Positions 53,001 through 60,089 are shown, numbered from the stretch's first letter. The stretch is DNA of 64,000 nt from Lachnospiraceae bacterium (GCA_910575155.1 CAJTDX010000004.1:62001-126000); one strand, 5' to 3'. Program-made: numbers and translations. Notes: generated by a model not told the origin, from the sequence alone.

Positions 53001-54088
53001 TGAAAAAACCGGAAGATCCTGAGAAGTTTGGTTATAAATTCCAGGGCTGGTTTGCAGAAGGCGCACAAAAAGCGTTTGATTTTACAACGGCGATTACGTC
53101 GGATCTGACTTTAACTGCAAAGTGGGAGAAGAACAGCGCCACTGTAGATGATTATACGGCTCTGGCTGAAACAATTGCAGAAGCCGGAAAACTGACTGCT
53201 TCCGAGTATACGGAAGAAAGCTGGGCAAATCTGCAGCAGGCATTGGCGGACGCCAAAGCAAAAGCGGAAAGTCCCACGGCAACACAGGAAGAAATAGACG
53301 CGGCCAAAGCGGCTGTAGACGCGGCGATAAAAGCTCTGACAAAACCGGGCGAGACAGTTTCCTTTACCGTTACCTTTAATGCTGATAACGGAAGCGCAGT
53401 TACAACACAGACCGTAACGCAGGGCAGTACTGTACAAAAACCTGCGGATCCGGTAAAAGCAGGCTATACATTTGCAGGCTGGTATGCACCGGGAGCAGCG
53501 GCTGCGTTTGATTTTAATACGGTCATTACTTCTGACCTCACCTTAACGGCAAAATGGACAGAAAATGCTCCGGTGATTACGCCGGTTTCCATTGCCTCCG
53601 CGAAAGTAAAAGTAGCGAATATAACTTATAATGGAAAACAGCGCAAGCCGGCGGTAACGGTAACGTATAACGGAACAAAGCTGAAATTAAATATAGATTA
53701 TAAAGTTACCTACAGCAATAACAAGAAGGTAGGCCAGGGCAAGGTTAAGATTACTGGTACCGGAGCCTATACAGGAACCAAAAACGCTGTCTTTGATATA
53801 CTGCCAAAGGCAGGCAAGGTTACGAAGATTACCAATAAAGCCGGAAGAAAACTGGTTCTGAAATTAAAGAAGTCAACCGGAGCCAAAGGATATGAAATTA
53901 CGTATGCAACGAATAAGAAGTTTAAATCAGCGAAAAAAATCAAGAGCAAAAAGACGACAGTTACCTTGAAAAAGCTGAAAAAGAACAAGACGTATTATGT
54001 AAAAGTCCGCGCCTATGCAAAATCCGGCAAAAAGACGATATACAGCAAAACGTACAGTAAGACGGTGAAGAAAACAGTAAAAAAATAA
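47003..54088 (+). CDS. Giant secreted GH2 glycoside hydrolase with many accessory modules
   Basis: 2361-residue secreted enzyme of the GH2 family (beta-galactosidase type). Order by eye: signal peptide (to about 37, AVLA), galactose-binding-like module (44-195), Ig-like (200-283), GH2 sugar-binding domain (290-475), Ig domain (476-620) and TIM barrel (622-965) with the acid/base Glu764 in SVGNEVRGC and a likely nucleophile Glu876 in FFFESESSSQ. Then come GH2 C-terminal (DUF4982-like) and Ig-type domains (975-1232), an Ig-like module (1245-1320), an F5/8C-like module (1322-1472), a cohesin-like fold (1475-1612), five InlB B-type repeats interleaved with three FIVAR-like helical modules (1614-2186) and a lysine-rich end. 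The start at 47003 follows AAAGGAG; the GTG at 46982 spans that site. Substrate unknown, probably a host or plant glycan. Confidence 0.92.
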   Translation: MKSEHRKRNRIWSFLLAFVMVFTTAFGSAGPVTVLAAAEDDEFEEVEVPNGDFESGSGTVWTFAGAAEDSEGSASDYWRVFVGKGSNNQTKVYEACSKSGNTTSYTASQSVAGLKSGTYKASVEAMGGNDKGGSLTASLTAGGKTVAVTPNTWNVWNTYTTETFTVGEEGTCEISIAVEIKGNYVNIDNVKLYRLVPQGPIEVDNIPAVNRKVAAGGTFMAPVQVTVKYTNGKSGQHNVTWDAEQLAAVKTDKVGSYTVKGTVTIDEKEYEAEMTVEVIDESDLVQQVPEDGLGSIDFNGNWKFHLATRKPELAGSSFAAAGVKDAGDYTTAQIIAEDFDDVSFRTLDVPHDFSIEGEKVSNSSDAQAYLEGGLGYYRKKFTVPAAMQGSRRISLDFEGVYQNSVIYLNGEEIGGYPNGYTGFALDITEKIKYGQVNTLVVKVQNMSPSGRWYTGSGIVRPVHLVIDHLACFNRNGITLSSSDLKEEYTNSKTAYLSVNADGYSKSTNSNVRMEVTVLDAQGKEVAKKRTADTAINPTTEFSLSLEGNDAIEIPNVQLWYPCNLGEPYLYTVKTDLYQQINGGEDNEFHLIDSETTEYGFRWAEVAESTSDPDSGGLYINGKYTKVQGVDLHHDAGAVGAASYTDAYEREFEKLMEMGVNAYRTSHCPPSKQAIEVCRRKGILVVEEAFDGWGKPKATYDFGNFFFQEVPSDWAGLMPNGYTELPAPSVNYDGAKLTWSDWVIQEMVKRDKNEPSIIAWSVGNEVRGCGTKPSWYDLTKYDPLGVNPTAINEYTEAVRLSSDIKAVDESRYVLMGGDQERSVPAVTSVWGYVNQVLDGYGLNYNTAKSVDGLMSRYSIGESNNALLEKGTKTFFFESESSSQTSSRGVYLDPQFANTGINQTPGRRGGSNYDNDFASWTMSNEYGLKKDRDRKSFIGQFIWSGFDYLGEPTPYAVYPVGVASFGTIDTAGFSKDSFYLYQSQWITKTPMVHVLPANWDQWHEGEEVEVWVNTNQPSAELFLNGKSLGKKSFDEKQTAYGKNYYETSEKTQDDKSWGDSSNPGGYTSNGAALDEGELNSGKLHLTWTVPYEPGTLSVKAYDTKNEVVAEDSVTTSKTPYTIEAIADKTVLAADGSSLSYVECTIVDEDGNMVPDAQDLVNFDITGETQIFGVDNGKQESAELYKFGNVESTNHAERTAYNGKVLVILKSGKKAGNAVLTVSAKDLKPVQVPIAVTADGTGSAPAAITVTGTEESVEPVAIKVPAGMTPVLPSAVRVNYNSNAGKYSVMRKVTWGALTEGKAEGTVEGCTLKASAAVTEDDAAETDVELATGKASATASFTGNVNNYPEKMVDGDAATTWTNMYSRGASVLLPANSASRKNEYVEFSWEEAQLLNLITLNFSGSRGRAVPSVLEAQYFDGSDWVKAPRQTMTTAGTAVSMKFSPVYTEKVRVYMENATPFTNNGNMEISEVSVKLGAVGPQALLTGGSALQGGKAAVQMELTGLSAETKVKEVRFALDYDAEIFENPQVTLKNTAAGTLTMEQSDGKTIYVFTAAADNTASLADFAEIVLSVKEDAAVGTYNLALTDLAVTDTADQAVEISTGPAQIVVTERPAAGKVTVTFDADNGTDPVAVSVALGEKVEKPEEPSKDDFVFAGWFAEGEEEAFDFDTPVIQDLTLTAKWIASSDVCTVSFQNGTDTERKVVAKGEKVAKPEDPEKFGHTFQGWFAEDAAEAFDFETPVTGDLTLTAKWQKISEDVDDYEALGAVIEAAEKLNAADYTEGSWANLQKALEDAKAKAESPTATQAEIDAAKAAVEAAIKDLEKEDGNPAESYTVTFDADNGSENETQTVADGETAKKPEDPEKFGYKFQGWFAKDAEEAFDFASAITTDLTLTAKWEKNSANVDDYSALAEAITEAEKLDASEYTEESWANLQKALSDAREKAESSTATQADIDAAKAAVEAAIKELEKEDGNPAESHTVTFAADNGSENETQTVADGETVKKPEDPEKFGYKFQGWFAEGAQKAFDFTTAITSDLTLTAKWEKNSATVDDYTALAETIAEAGKLTASEYTEESWANLQQALADAKAKAESPTATQEEIDAAKAAVDAAIKALTKPGETVSFTVTFNADNGSAVTTQTVTQGSTVQKPADPVKAGYTFAGWYAPGAAAAFDFNTVITSDLTLTAKWTENAPVITPVSIASAKVKVANITYNGKQRKPAVTVTYNGTKLKLNIDYKVTYSNNKKVGQGKVKITGTGAYTGTKNAVFDILPKAGKVTKITNKAGRKLVLKLKKSTGAKGYEITYATNKKFKSAKKIKSKKTTVTLKKLKKNKTYYVKVRAYAKSGKKTIYSKTYSKTVKKTVKK
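51845..53560 (+). repeat. Interleaved B-repeats and FIVAR-like repeats inside the GH2 gene
   Basis: Five B-type repeats of about 63 residues end in LTLTAKW (51845-52042, 52059-52250, 52493-52688, 52930-53124, 53361-53555). Three helical FIVAR-like modules beginning VDDY and containing ESWANLQ lie between them (52263-52478, 52700-52912, 53137-53340). The pair at 52493-52912 and the next unit are nearly identical at DNA level with a 438-base period, which suggests recent duplication or ongoing homogenisation. Confidence 0.88.
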
Positions 54089-54114
54089 GCTGCGGTATAA
54101 ATTGCAGATAAATG

Positions 54115-54156
54115 AAGAAAACCGGGTACAATAACCATTTTGTTCCCGGTTTTCTT
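54115..54156 (+). terminator. Terminator of the GH2 gene
   Basis: aagaaaaccggg (54115-54126) pairs with cccggttttctt (54145-54156), 12 pairs around an 18-base loop that can pair a little more, then atttttt. Confidence 0.88.
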
Positions 54157-54238
54157 ATTTTTTGGAATGAAAAAGTTCTTTTACAAATATATATGTAACA
54201 AAAAGAAAAATGTCCTCCCGTTTCGGGGACATGGAGTG

Positions 54239-55048
54239 ATGATTGTGTGGAAAAAATTAGAGGCAAAATCGTTTTTTTTGGTACTGGTGTTATTTGTAGG
54301 AGCTTTTTTTGTGGGGCGTTTTGCCGCCCGGGTAGTGCCGGCGGCAGCTACGGCAATGCGGCAGGAGGCGGATAACTGGGGCTTGAGTTTCCAGGAGGAA
54401 GGAAAGCCTCCGGTAGCAAACGCTACCTTTGAGGAGATGGCAAAGTATGATGCATTTTATGCCCAGGATACGCAGGATAAAGCGCTGTATCTTACCTTTG
54501 ACTGCGGGTTTGAAAACGGCAATACGCCGCTGATTCTGGATGCTTTGAAAAAGCATAATGCCAAGGCAGCATTCTTTATTGTGGGAAATTATCTGACTAC
54601 CAGTCCGGACCTGGTGAAGCGCATGGTGGAGGAAGGGCATATTGTGGGAAACCACAGTTATCACCATCCGGATATGTCCCAGATGAACAAAGACGAATTT
54701 TCCAAAGAGCTGGGAGAACTGGAAACTTTATATGAGCAGACGGTGGGAACGCCGATGACAAAATATTACCGTCCGCCTCAGGGAAAATACAGTGAAAACA
54801 ACCTGCAGATTGCCAAAGAACTGGGGTATAAAACCTTTTTCTGGAGCCTTGCCTATGTGGACTGGAACCAGGACAGTCAGCCCAGTCATGAAGAAGCCTT
54901 TGACAAACTCTTAAAGCGGGTGCATCCGGGAGCCATTGTGCTGTTACATAATACCTCAAAAACCAATGGAGAGATTATAGACGAACTGCTTACCAAATGG
55001 GAGGAGATGGGCTATACTTTCAAATCCCTGGATGAACTGGCAGTCTGA
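54239..55048 (+). CDS. pdaA: PdaA-type polysaccharide deacetylase (spore cortex)
   Basis: Likely de-N-acetylates muramic acid to make muramic-delta-lactam in the spore cortex. After a membrane segment (FFLVLVLFVGAFFVGRFAA, about 11-29) the NodB domain shows ALYLTFDCGFENGNTPLIL, VGNHSYHHPDMSQM, YYRPPQGKYSE, FWSLAYVDWNQDSQ and HPGAIVLLHNTSKTNGE. These match B. subtilis PdaA closely, including the replacement of the usual second Asp in TFDDG (here Cys). The start is uncertain: ATG 54239 has GGAG too close; GTG 54245 has GGAG at 8 bases and may be the true start. With the SASP gene it supports spore formation. A possible terminator lies upstream. Confidence 0.88.
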   Translation: MIVWKKLEAKSFFLVLVLFVGAFFVGRFAARVVPAAATAMRQEADNWGLSFQEEGKPPVANATFEEMAKYDAFYAQDTQDKALYLTFDCGFENGNTPLILDALKKHNAKAAFFIVGNYLTTSPDLVKRMVEEGHIVGNHSYHHPDMSQMNKDEFSKELGELETLYEQTVGTPMTKYYRPPQGKYSENNLQIAKELGYKTFFWSLAYVDWNQDSQPSHEEAFDKLLKRVHPGAIVLLHNTSKTNGEIIDELLTKWEEMGYTFKSLDELAV

Positions 55049-55337
55049 GCGCATTCTTAAAAGCGGGCGCCCTCAGACCAATCCTTTGCCTGGAACGGTT
55101 TGTTCCGGGCGGCTTTGGGTGATTGTGCGGCTGCGCCGCTTTTGCGGCATAACAGATCCTTCGTCTTTTGTCTTCATTTTTTTACAGATGCATTTGATTT
55201 TTGCTTCAGCAGATGCTCAAAGCGCCGCAAAGAATGCCGGCGGTTGTCCCTGGCCAGCAAAAAAAACTGATTTCCAAGGCCGTTTTACAGAATATTGACA
55301 ACAGGAAAAAAATTTCTTACACTTCATTATGAAATGA

Positions 55338-55454
55338 AAAAATATATTTGAACCGTATCAGAAACTAAAGTATGATCACGCAGAACGGGCGTTGTTTCAG
55401 CGTTACTATACGCAAATTGACGAATGGATTCCAGGTATAGAAGAGAAGAGTTAA
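55338..55454 (+). pseudogene. Possible C-terminal gene remnant
   Basis: Downstream of an in-frame TGA (55335-55337) a 38-codon frame reads like a protein tail (IFEPYQKLKYDHAERALFQR followed by YYTQIDEWIPGIEEKS) and stops at 55454. No start codon or ribosome site is present, so it is probably a decayed gene end. I cannot identify the family. Confidence 0.35.
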
Positions 55455-55475
55455 GATTTAAAATTTTTCAGAACA

Positions 55476-55504
55476 TTGATTTGTGAGCGGTGCGGTAGTA
55501 TAAT
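55476..55504 (+). promoter_or_regulatory. Promoter of the hybrid kinase gene
   Basis: TTGATT (55476-55481), a 17-base spacer and a perfect TATAAT (55499-55504). The start would be near 55511, about 42 bases before the ATG at 55553. Confidence 0.75.
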
Positions 55505-55552
55505 AAATATATAGATAATTTCATATAAGAAAACGTCAGGGAGGAGTTTGGA

Positions 55553-58492
55553 ATGAAGCAAAGAAAGAAATTGCTGCAGTCGTTGATATATGTGCTAGTA
55601 CTGTTAGCAGCGATTATCATGCTATTTCAGTGGTATACGGTACAGAACAGCAGACGCATGGAGGAACAGAATAAAAGATATGCCACAGATTCCGCAGAAC
55701 AGACGGGCGAGCAGATTAATGTGGAATTGGAAAATGGCCTGAATATTATTAATACGTATACATTTTTTATAGGCGAGAGTTTGACAAGGCCGGAAGTTAC
55801 TGACCAGATGTTAAAAGAGATTGAGAGCAATTCATTGTTTGACACAGTGGTTTTTACAGGGAAGGACGGGATTAATCATGCGTCGGACGGGCGCACTTCC
55901 GATGGTGCGGACCACGATTATTATCTCAACGGCATGAAAGGAGAGAGCGGGATCTCTGTCGTATTTGACTCTCAGTTTTTTAATGAAACGATGCTGTGTT
56001 TTTATGCGCCGGTCCGCTTTAAAGGTGAAATTGTCGGCGTATTGCGGGGCGCATATCTGGCGGAAGAATATTTAAAGAGCATGCTTGCAACTACTTATTT
56101 CGGACAGGAGGCGTCCGTACATCTCTGTATGCGGGATGGAACGGTCGTCGCCTGTTCTGACGCCAAAGCGCATCAGGGAGATTTGCTTGATATGCTTGTG
56201 GAAAATGGCATTATTGACGGAGAGACTGCTCAAAAGTCCCGGAAAATATTTGATAACGGCGGCAAAGGATCTTTTATCTGCAGCTCCGACAGCAAAACGG
56301 ATAACATCTGTTTAATTGATTTGCCGGAAAATGAATTTATTCTTGTACAGACGTTTCCAAAGAGCGTTACCCAGGCAATGATCAGGGAAGAGAATCTGGT
56401 GGGCATTCAGTTGGAGATTATGCTGCTGATTCTGTTTGCCATTTATATACTGACTTTAATTGTGCGGACAAGAAGGGAACGCAAGCGGCTGAAGGAAGAA
56501 AATCTGCAGATGAGCTATATCATCAGCGGTGTCAATACGCTGTTTTCCCGTTTTGTAATGGTGGATTTTGAGACGGGCACGTATCAGTATCTGGCAGGTA
56601 CTTCCCCGGAGAAGAACGATATTCCGATTAATGGAGAATATAAGGATTTGGTTCCATATCTGAGTTCCTGGGTAAAAGAAGAGGACGAACGCCGGGAATT
56701 TGCCAGTCAGATCAGCATGGAAGCGGTGATAGAGGCCATGGAGAAACAGAATGATCTTCGTTTTGAGTCTCATGTATTCCGAGATGGTAAAGATGAATGG
56801 GAACATGTGAATCTGATCTGTCTGGAGCGGAAGGACGGAAAAGTAAGCAAGAGTTTATTCATCCGTCAGAATATCACAGATGTCAAAGAAAAGGAAATAC
56901 GCATTACCCAGGCGCTGCAGGAGGCTTTGATGCAGGCGCAGCATGCCAACAAAGCAAAAACCACGTTCCTGTCCAATATGTCCCATGATATCCGTACGCC
57001 AATGAACGCAATTATAGGATTTGCAACGATTGCGGTGAGCCATATTAATAACAAAGATCAGGTGAAGGACTGTCTGCAGAAGGTGCTGTCTTCCAGCAAC
57101 CATCTGCTGAGCCTGATCAATGATATCCTGGATATGAGCCGTATTGAGAGCGGAAAGGTGCAGATTAAAGAGCAGGAGTGCAATATTTCGGAACTTATGC
57201 ATAACCTGGTAAATATTATCCAGCCTCAGGTAAAGGCGAAGCAATTGGAATTATTTATTGATACGTTTGAGGTTACAAATGAAGATGTGATAGCGGACGC
57301 CCTTAAGCTGAACCAGGTATTTATCAACCTTTTAAGCAATGCGGTAAAATATACGCCCGCCGGAGGTACCATCACCTTCCGCATTATGCAAAAAACCACC
57401 TTCCGCCATGGATACGGCGATTATATTTTTATTATCAAAGATAACGGAATCGGAATGTCTCCGGAATTTGTCAAGCATATTTTCGAGCCGTTCGAGCGCG
57501 AGTCTACGGCTACCCAGTCAGGTATTCAGGGCACCGGGCTTGGTATGGCGATTACCAAGAATATTGTTGAGATGATGAACGGGAATATCAGCGTTGAGAG
57601 CGAGACAGGAAAGGGCAGCGCCTTTACAGTGGAAATCACTTTAAAACTTCAGGATATTGAGAAAAATGCGGAACAGCTCAAGGAGCTTCACGGTCTGCGC
57701 GCCATAGTTGTGGATGATGATTTCAATACATGCAACAGCGTCAGCAAGATGCTGACGCAGATTGGGATGCGTTCCGAATGGACGACTTCCGGCAAAGAGG
57801 CGGCATACCGGGCCAGGATTGCCTATGAGGAAGGAGATTCCTATCATACGTATATCATCGACTGGCAGATGCCGGAAACCAGCGGCGTGGAAACCGCAAA
57901 GCTGATCCGTAAAGCAGTTGGAGACGACGCGCCTATTATTATTTTGACGGCGTACGACTGGACAGATATTGAAGAAGAGGCAAAAGAAGCGGGAGTCACA
58001 GCGTTTTGTGCGAAGCCTCTCTTTATGTCGGATTTAAAATCAGCGCTGATCGCAGCAAATAATCTGAATGGGAAAGAAGCCGAAGCTCCGGCATGGACTC
58101 TGGCTGACTTCAGCGGAAAGCGCGTACTTTTAGTGGAAGACATTGAGCTGAACCGTGAAATTGCGGAAGTGATTCTGACAGAGTCCGGTTTCCAGGTGGA
58201 ATCTGCGCCGGACGGAACAGACGCAGTTTCCATGGTGGAAAAATCTGAGGAATATTATTATGACATTGTTCTGATGGATGTGCAGATGCCGATTATGAAT
58301 GGTTATGAGGCCACCAGAACCATCCGCAATATGCAGAGAAAAGATGTGAAAACGCTGCCGATTATCGCTATGACAGCCAATGCGCTTGAAGAAGATAAAG
58401 AGGCGGCGTTAAAGAACGGAATGAACGCGCATATTGCAAAACCGCTGGATATCGGTATTTTTATGGAGGTACTTGGAAAATTTCTTAAATAG
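55553..58492 (+). CDS. Hybrid sensor histidine kinase with two receiver domains
   Basis: 979-residue sensor. A first helix (LLQSLIYVLVLLAAIIMLFQ, about 7-26), an extracellular Cache-like sensor of about 250 residues and a second helix (LEIMLLILFAIYILTLIV, about 286-303) lead to a PAS-like domain (about 320-450). The kinase core follows: HisKA with the phospho-His in SNMSHDIRTPMNAIIG (His478) and an ATP-binding domain with NQVFINLLSNAVKYTPAGG, KDNGIGM and GTGLGMAI. Two receiver domains come last, phospho-Asp in TYIIDWQMP and in VLMDVQMPIMNGYEA. The second ends at the C-terminus with no output domain, so a downstream partner is encoded elsewhere. GGGAGGAG precedes the ATG. Input unknown. Confidence 0.94.
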   Translation: MKQRKKLLQSLIYVLVLLAAIIMLFQWYTVQNSRRMEEQNKRYATDSAEQTGEQINVELENGLNIINTYTFFIGESLTRPEVTDQMLKEIESNSLFDTVVFTGKDGINHASDGRTSDGADHDYYLNGMKGESGISVVFDSQFFNETMLCFYAPVRFKGEIVGVLRGAYLAEEYLKSMLATTYFGQEASVHLCMRDGTVVACSDAKAHQGDLLDMLVENGIIDGETAQKSRKIFDNGGKGSFICSSDSKTDNICLIDLPENEFILVQTFPKSVTQAMIREENLVGIQLEIMLLILFAIYILTLIVRTRRERKRLKEENLQMSYIISGVNTLFSRFVMVDFETGTYQYLAGTSPEKNDIPINGEYKDLVPYLSSWVKEEDERREFASQISMEAVIEAMEKQNDLRFESHVFRDGKDEWEHVNLICLERKDGKVSKSLFIRQNITDVKEKEIRITQALQEALMQAQHANKAKTTFLSNMSHDIRTPMNAIIGFATIAVSHINNKDQVKDCLQKVLSSSNHLLSLINDILDMSRIESGKVQIKEQECNISELMHNLVNIIQPQVKAKQLELFIDTFEVTNEDVIADALKLNQVFINLLSNAVKYTPAGGTITFRIMQKTTFRHGYGDYIFIIKDNGIGMSPEFVKHIFEPFERESTATQSGIQGTGLGMAITKNIVEMMNGNISVESETGKGSAFTVEITLKLQDIEKNAEQLKELHGLRAIVVDDDFNTCNSVSKMLTQIGMRSEWTTSGKEAAYRARIAYEEGDSYHTYIIDWQMPETSGVETAKLIRKAVGDDAPIIILTAYDWTDIEEEAKEAGVTAFCAKPLFMSDLKSALIAANNLNGKEAEAPAWTLADFSGKRVLLVEDIELNREIAEVILTESGFQVESAPDGTDAVSMVEKSEEYYYDIVLMDVQMPIMNGYEATRTIRNMQRKDVKTLPIIAMTANALEEDKEAALKNGMNAHIAKPLDIGIFMEVLGKFLK

Positions 58493-58503
58493 TAACCGTT
58501 CAG

Positions 58504-58531
58504 CCCATGCTTCTTTGAGGCATGGGTTTTT
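58504..58531 (+). terminator. Terminator after the hybrid kinase
   Basis: cccatgc (58504-58510) pairs with gcatggg (58520-58526) around a 9-base loop, then ttttt. Confidence 0.85.
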
Positions 58532-58640
58532 CCTCGTGCGATATCTCCAAATTGCGGATTTCCTTATGCGGACATGATTTGTCCATAATGTCGGCGATTG
58601 CTGGACTGGTAACTCAAATAGCAGAATTTTCGGAAAAACA

Positions 58641-58669
58641 TTGACAAGCAGGCCGTTCTTTAGTATGAT
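58641..58669 (+). promoter_or_regulatory. Promoter of the aldolase-like gene
   Basis: A consensus TTGACA (58641-58646), a 17-base spacer and TATGAT (58664-58669). The leader of about 115 bases contains two direct copies of caatttaaagt (58683-58693 and 58698-58708) and a perfect 11-bp hairpin (58718-58760). Confidence 0.75.
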
Positions 58670-58717
58670 GTAAATACTTTAGCAATTTAAAGTTTAACAA
58701 TTTAAAGTGCGAGCATA

Positions 58718-58760
58718 AAAGATGCTGTTTTCCGGAAATTTTTCCGCAGACAGCATCTTT
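58718..58760 (+). repeat. Perfect 11-bp hairpin in the leader of the aldolase-like gene
   Basis: aaagatgctgt (58718-58728) pairs exactly with acagcatcttt (58750-58760); the loop can form an inner CCGGAA/TTCCG stem. No T-run follows. It sits 31 bases before the ATG, where it could affect translation or message stability. Confidence 0.7.
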
Positions 58761-58791
58761 GTATTGGCGGAACACGGGATGGAGGAAAAAA

Positions 58792-59778
58792 ATGCAGATT
58801 GAGAACTATAATAAGAGAACGTTGATGGATTACAGCCCGGATATTAAAGTGCTGGACTGCACGATGCGCGACGGAGGGCTTGTAAATAATTTTGCATTTT
58901 CCGATGATTTTGTGCGGGATCTGTATGAGGCTAATATCAGGGCGGGCGTCGACTATATGGAGTTTGGCTATAAGGCGTCGAAAGAATTGTTTGATCCAAA
59001 AGATTTCGGAAAGTGGAAATTCTGTGAGGAAAAAGATATCCGCGCCGTTGTGGGAGATAACAAGTCGTCCTTAAAAATTTCCGTGATGGCGGATGTGGGA
59101 CGCTGTGATTATAAGAAAGATATTCTCCCCAAAAAAGACAGTGTGATTGATCTTGTAAGAGTGGCCACTTATATTCATCAGATTCCGGCTGCCGTTGAGA
59201 TGATAGAGCATCTTAAGAAAAAGGGATATGAGGTAACGGTAAATATTATGGCGGTGTCCAAAGTGAACAGCGATGATCTGGACGCGGCGCTGCAGCTTTT
59301 GTCAAAAAGCGCTGTGGACGTCATCTATCTGGTGGACAGTTTTGGATCTTTTTACCCGGAACAGATTACAAAGCTGTCGCAGAAATATGTGGAGGCCGCG
59401 GATGCAGCGGGGAAGACGGTGGGAATCCACGCGCATAATAACCAGCAGCTTGCGTTTGCCAATACCATTGAGGCGTGCCGCATGGGCATATGCCTTTTGG
59501 ACGCGACGGTAAACGGCATGGGACGCGGGGCCGGAAACTGCTTTCTGGAGGCGCTGCTCAGTTTTCTTAAGAATCCCAAATATAATGAGATTCCAATGAT
59601 TCGTTTTGTGGAAAAACATATGCTGAAACTGAAAGAAGAAGGAGCCGTATGGGGATATGATATCCCGTATCTGCTCACCGGAATACTCAACAGCCATCCT
59701 TCTACAGCCATTAAATTTCTGAAAGATCAGAGAACCGACTATACCAATCTGATGCAGGAATTGATGGATATGGATTAA
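58792..59778 (+). CDS. DRE-TIM metallolyase-type aldolase (HMG-CoA lyase/isopropylmalate synthase-like)
   Basis: 328-residue TIM barrel of the DRE-TIM group; members cleave or form carbon bonds next to a metal-bound enolate. Visible motifs: LDCTMRDGGLVNNFAFSDDF with the metal Asp and DRE-type loop (about residues 17-36), FGYKASKELF, VNIMAVSKVNSDD, YLVDSFGSFYP, GIHAHNNQQLAFAN with the metal-binding HxH, and DATVNGMGRGAGNC. No DmpG-type C-terminal communication domain is evident beyond the barrel. The start is 58792 (MQIENYNKR), after GGATGGAGG; an upstream TTG is less likely. The substrate cannot be fixed; 4-hydroxy-2-oxovalerate aldolase-like enzymes are the closest by eye. Confidence 0.85.
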   Translation: MQIENYNKRTLMDYSPDIKVLDCTMRDGGLVNNFAFSDDFVRDLYEANIRAGVDYMEFGYKASKELFDPKDFGKWKFCEEKDIRAVVGDNKSSLKISVMADVGRCDYKKDILPKKDSVIDLVRVATYIHQIPAAVEMIEHLKKKGYEVTVNIMAVSKVNSDDLDAALQLLSKSAVDVIYLVDSFGSFYPEQITKLSQKYVEAADAAGKTVGIHAHNNQQLAFANTIEACRMGICLLDATVNGMGRGAGNCFLEALLSFLKNPKYNEIPMIRFVEKHMLKLKEEGAVWGYDIPYLLTGILNSHPSTAIKFLKDQRTDYTNLMQELMDMD

Positions 59779-59824
59779 AATTTTGTACAATACGAAAAAA
59801 ATACTGGTATTTTCTGAATGAGTA

Positions 59825-59833
59825 TGCTATAAT
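59825..59833 (+). promoter_or_regulatory. Extended -10 promoter of the structured leader and tig
   Basis: TGC TATAAT (TG at 59825, TATAAT 59828-59833); the weak -35 TGGTAT lies 17 bases before it. The predicted start is about 59840. Confidence 0.7.
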
Positions 59834-59839
59834 CTCAGA

Positions 59840-60045
59840 ATGGTGTAAGTTGGGGGAGTACTCTGCAATGCCACAATAGAGAAAGATCCCTATTACTGTT
59901 CATGTAAATCTGTGTATGTAGTGTACAGACCATAAAAAATAATTCAGAAGTGCGAAATCTCATGACCAAAGGCAATTGTCAGGGGATATTTGCACGTTCA
60001 TGATCCAGGAGTGAACAGTATTCCCAGACTGAAATAGCTTCCGGC
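59840..60045 (+). ncRNA. Structured RNA candidate with 6S RNA-like architecture (or tig leader)
   Basis: Starting just after a strong -10 and without a credible reading frame, about 200 bases can fold as one long interrupted rod. GGGAGTACT (59854-59862) pairs with AGTATTCCC (60017-60025). ATCCC (59886-59890) pairs with GGGAT (59983-59987). TGTTCATG (59897-59904) pairs with CATGACCA (59961-59968) with one mismatch. TCTGT/ACAGA (59909-59928) caps it. Between the closing stem and ATCCC lies a bubble of about 23 bases, and the opposite strand of the bubble holds a small hairpin (GTTCA 59996-60000 with TGAAC 60012-60016). Closing stem, large central bubble with a hairpin on the 3' side and a terminal arm is the shape of 6S RNA. 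No T-run terminator is evident, so a tig leader is also possible. Confidence 0.45.
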
Positions 60046-60089
60046 AGGTACCGGCGGCATTCTTGAATTTTAAGGAGGAAATAGCAGTA

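Larger units (their letters stand above)
55049..55552. other. 504-base intergenic region with remnants and the promoter of the hybrid kinase
   Basis: No intact gene is seen. Contents: a short hairpin (cctggaac / gttccggg near 55095), a GC-rich hairpin ggc-tgc-gcc followed by gctttt (about 55127-55145), a protein-like frame without a start (55338-55454, listed separately) and a good promoter at 55476-55504. Confidence 0.6.

Noticed and set aside
55120-55150. GC-rich hairpin after pdaA as its terminator
   Set aside because: The stem is only 3-5 pairs and two alternative pairings compete, so I did not list it as a terminator.
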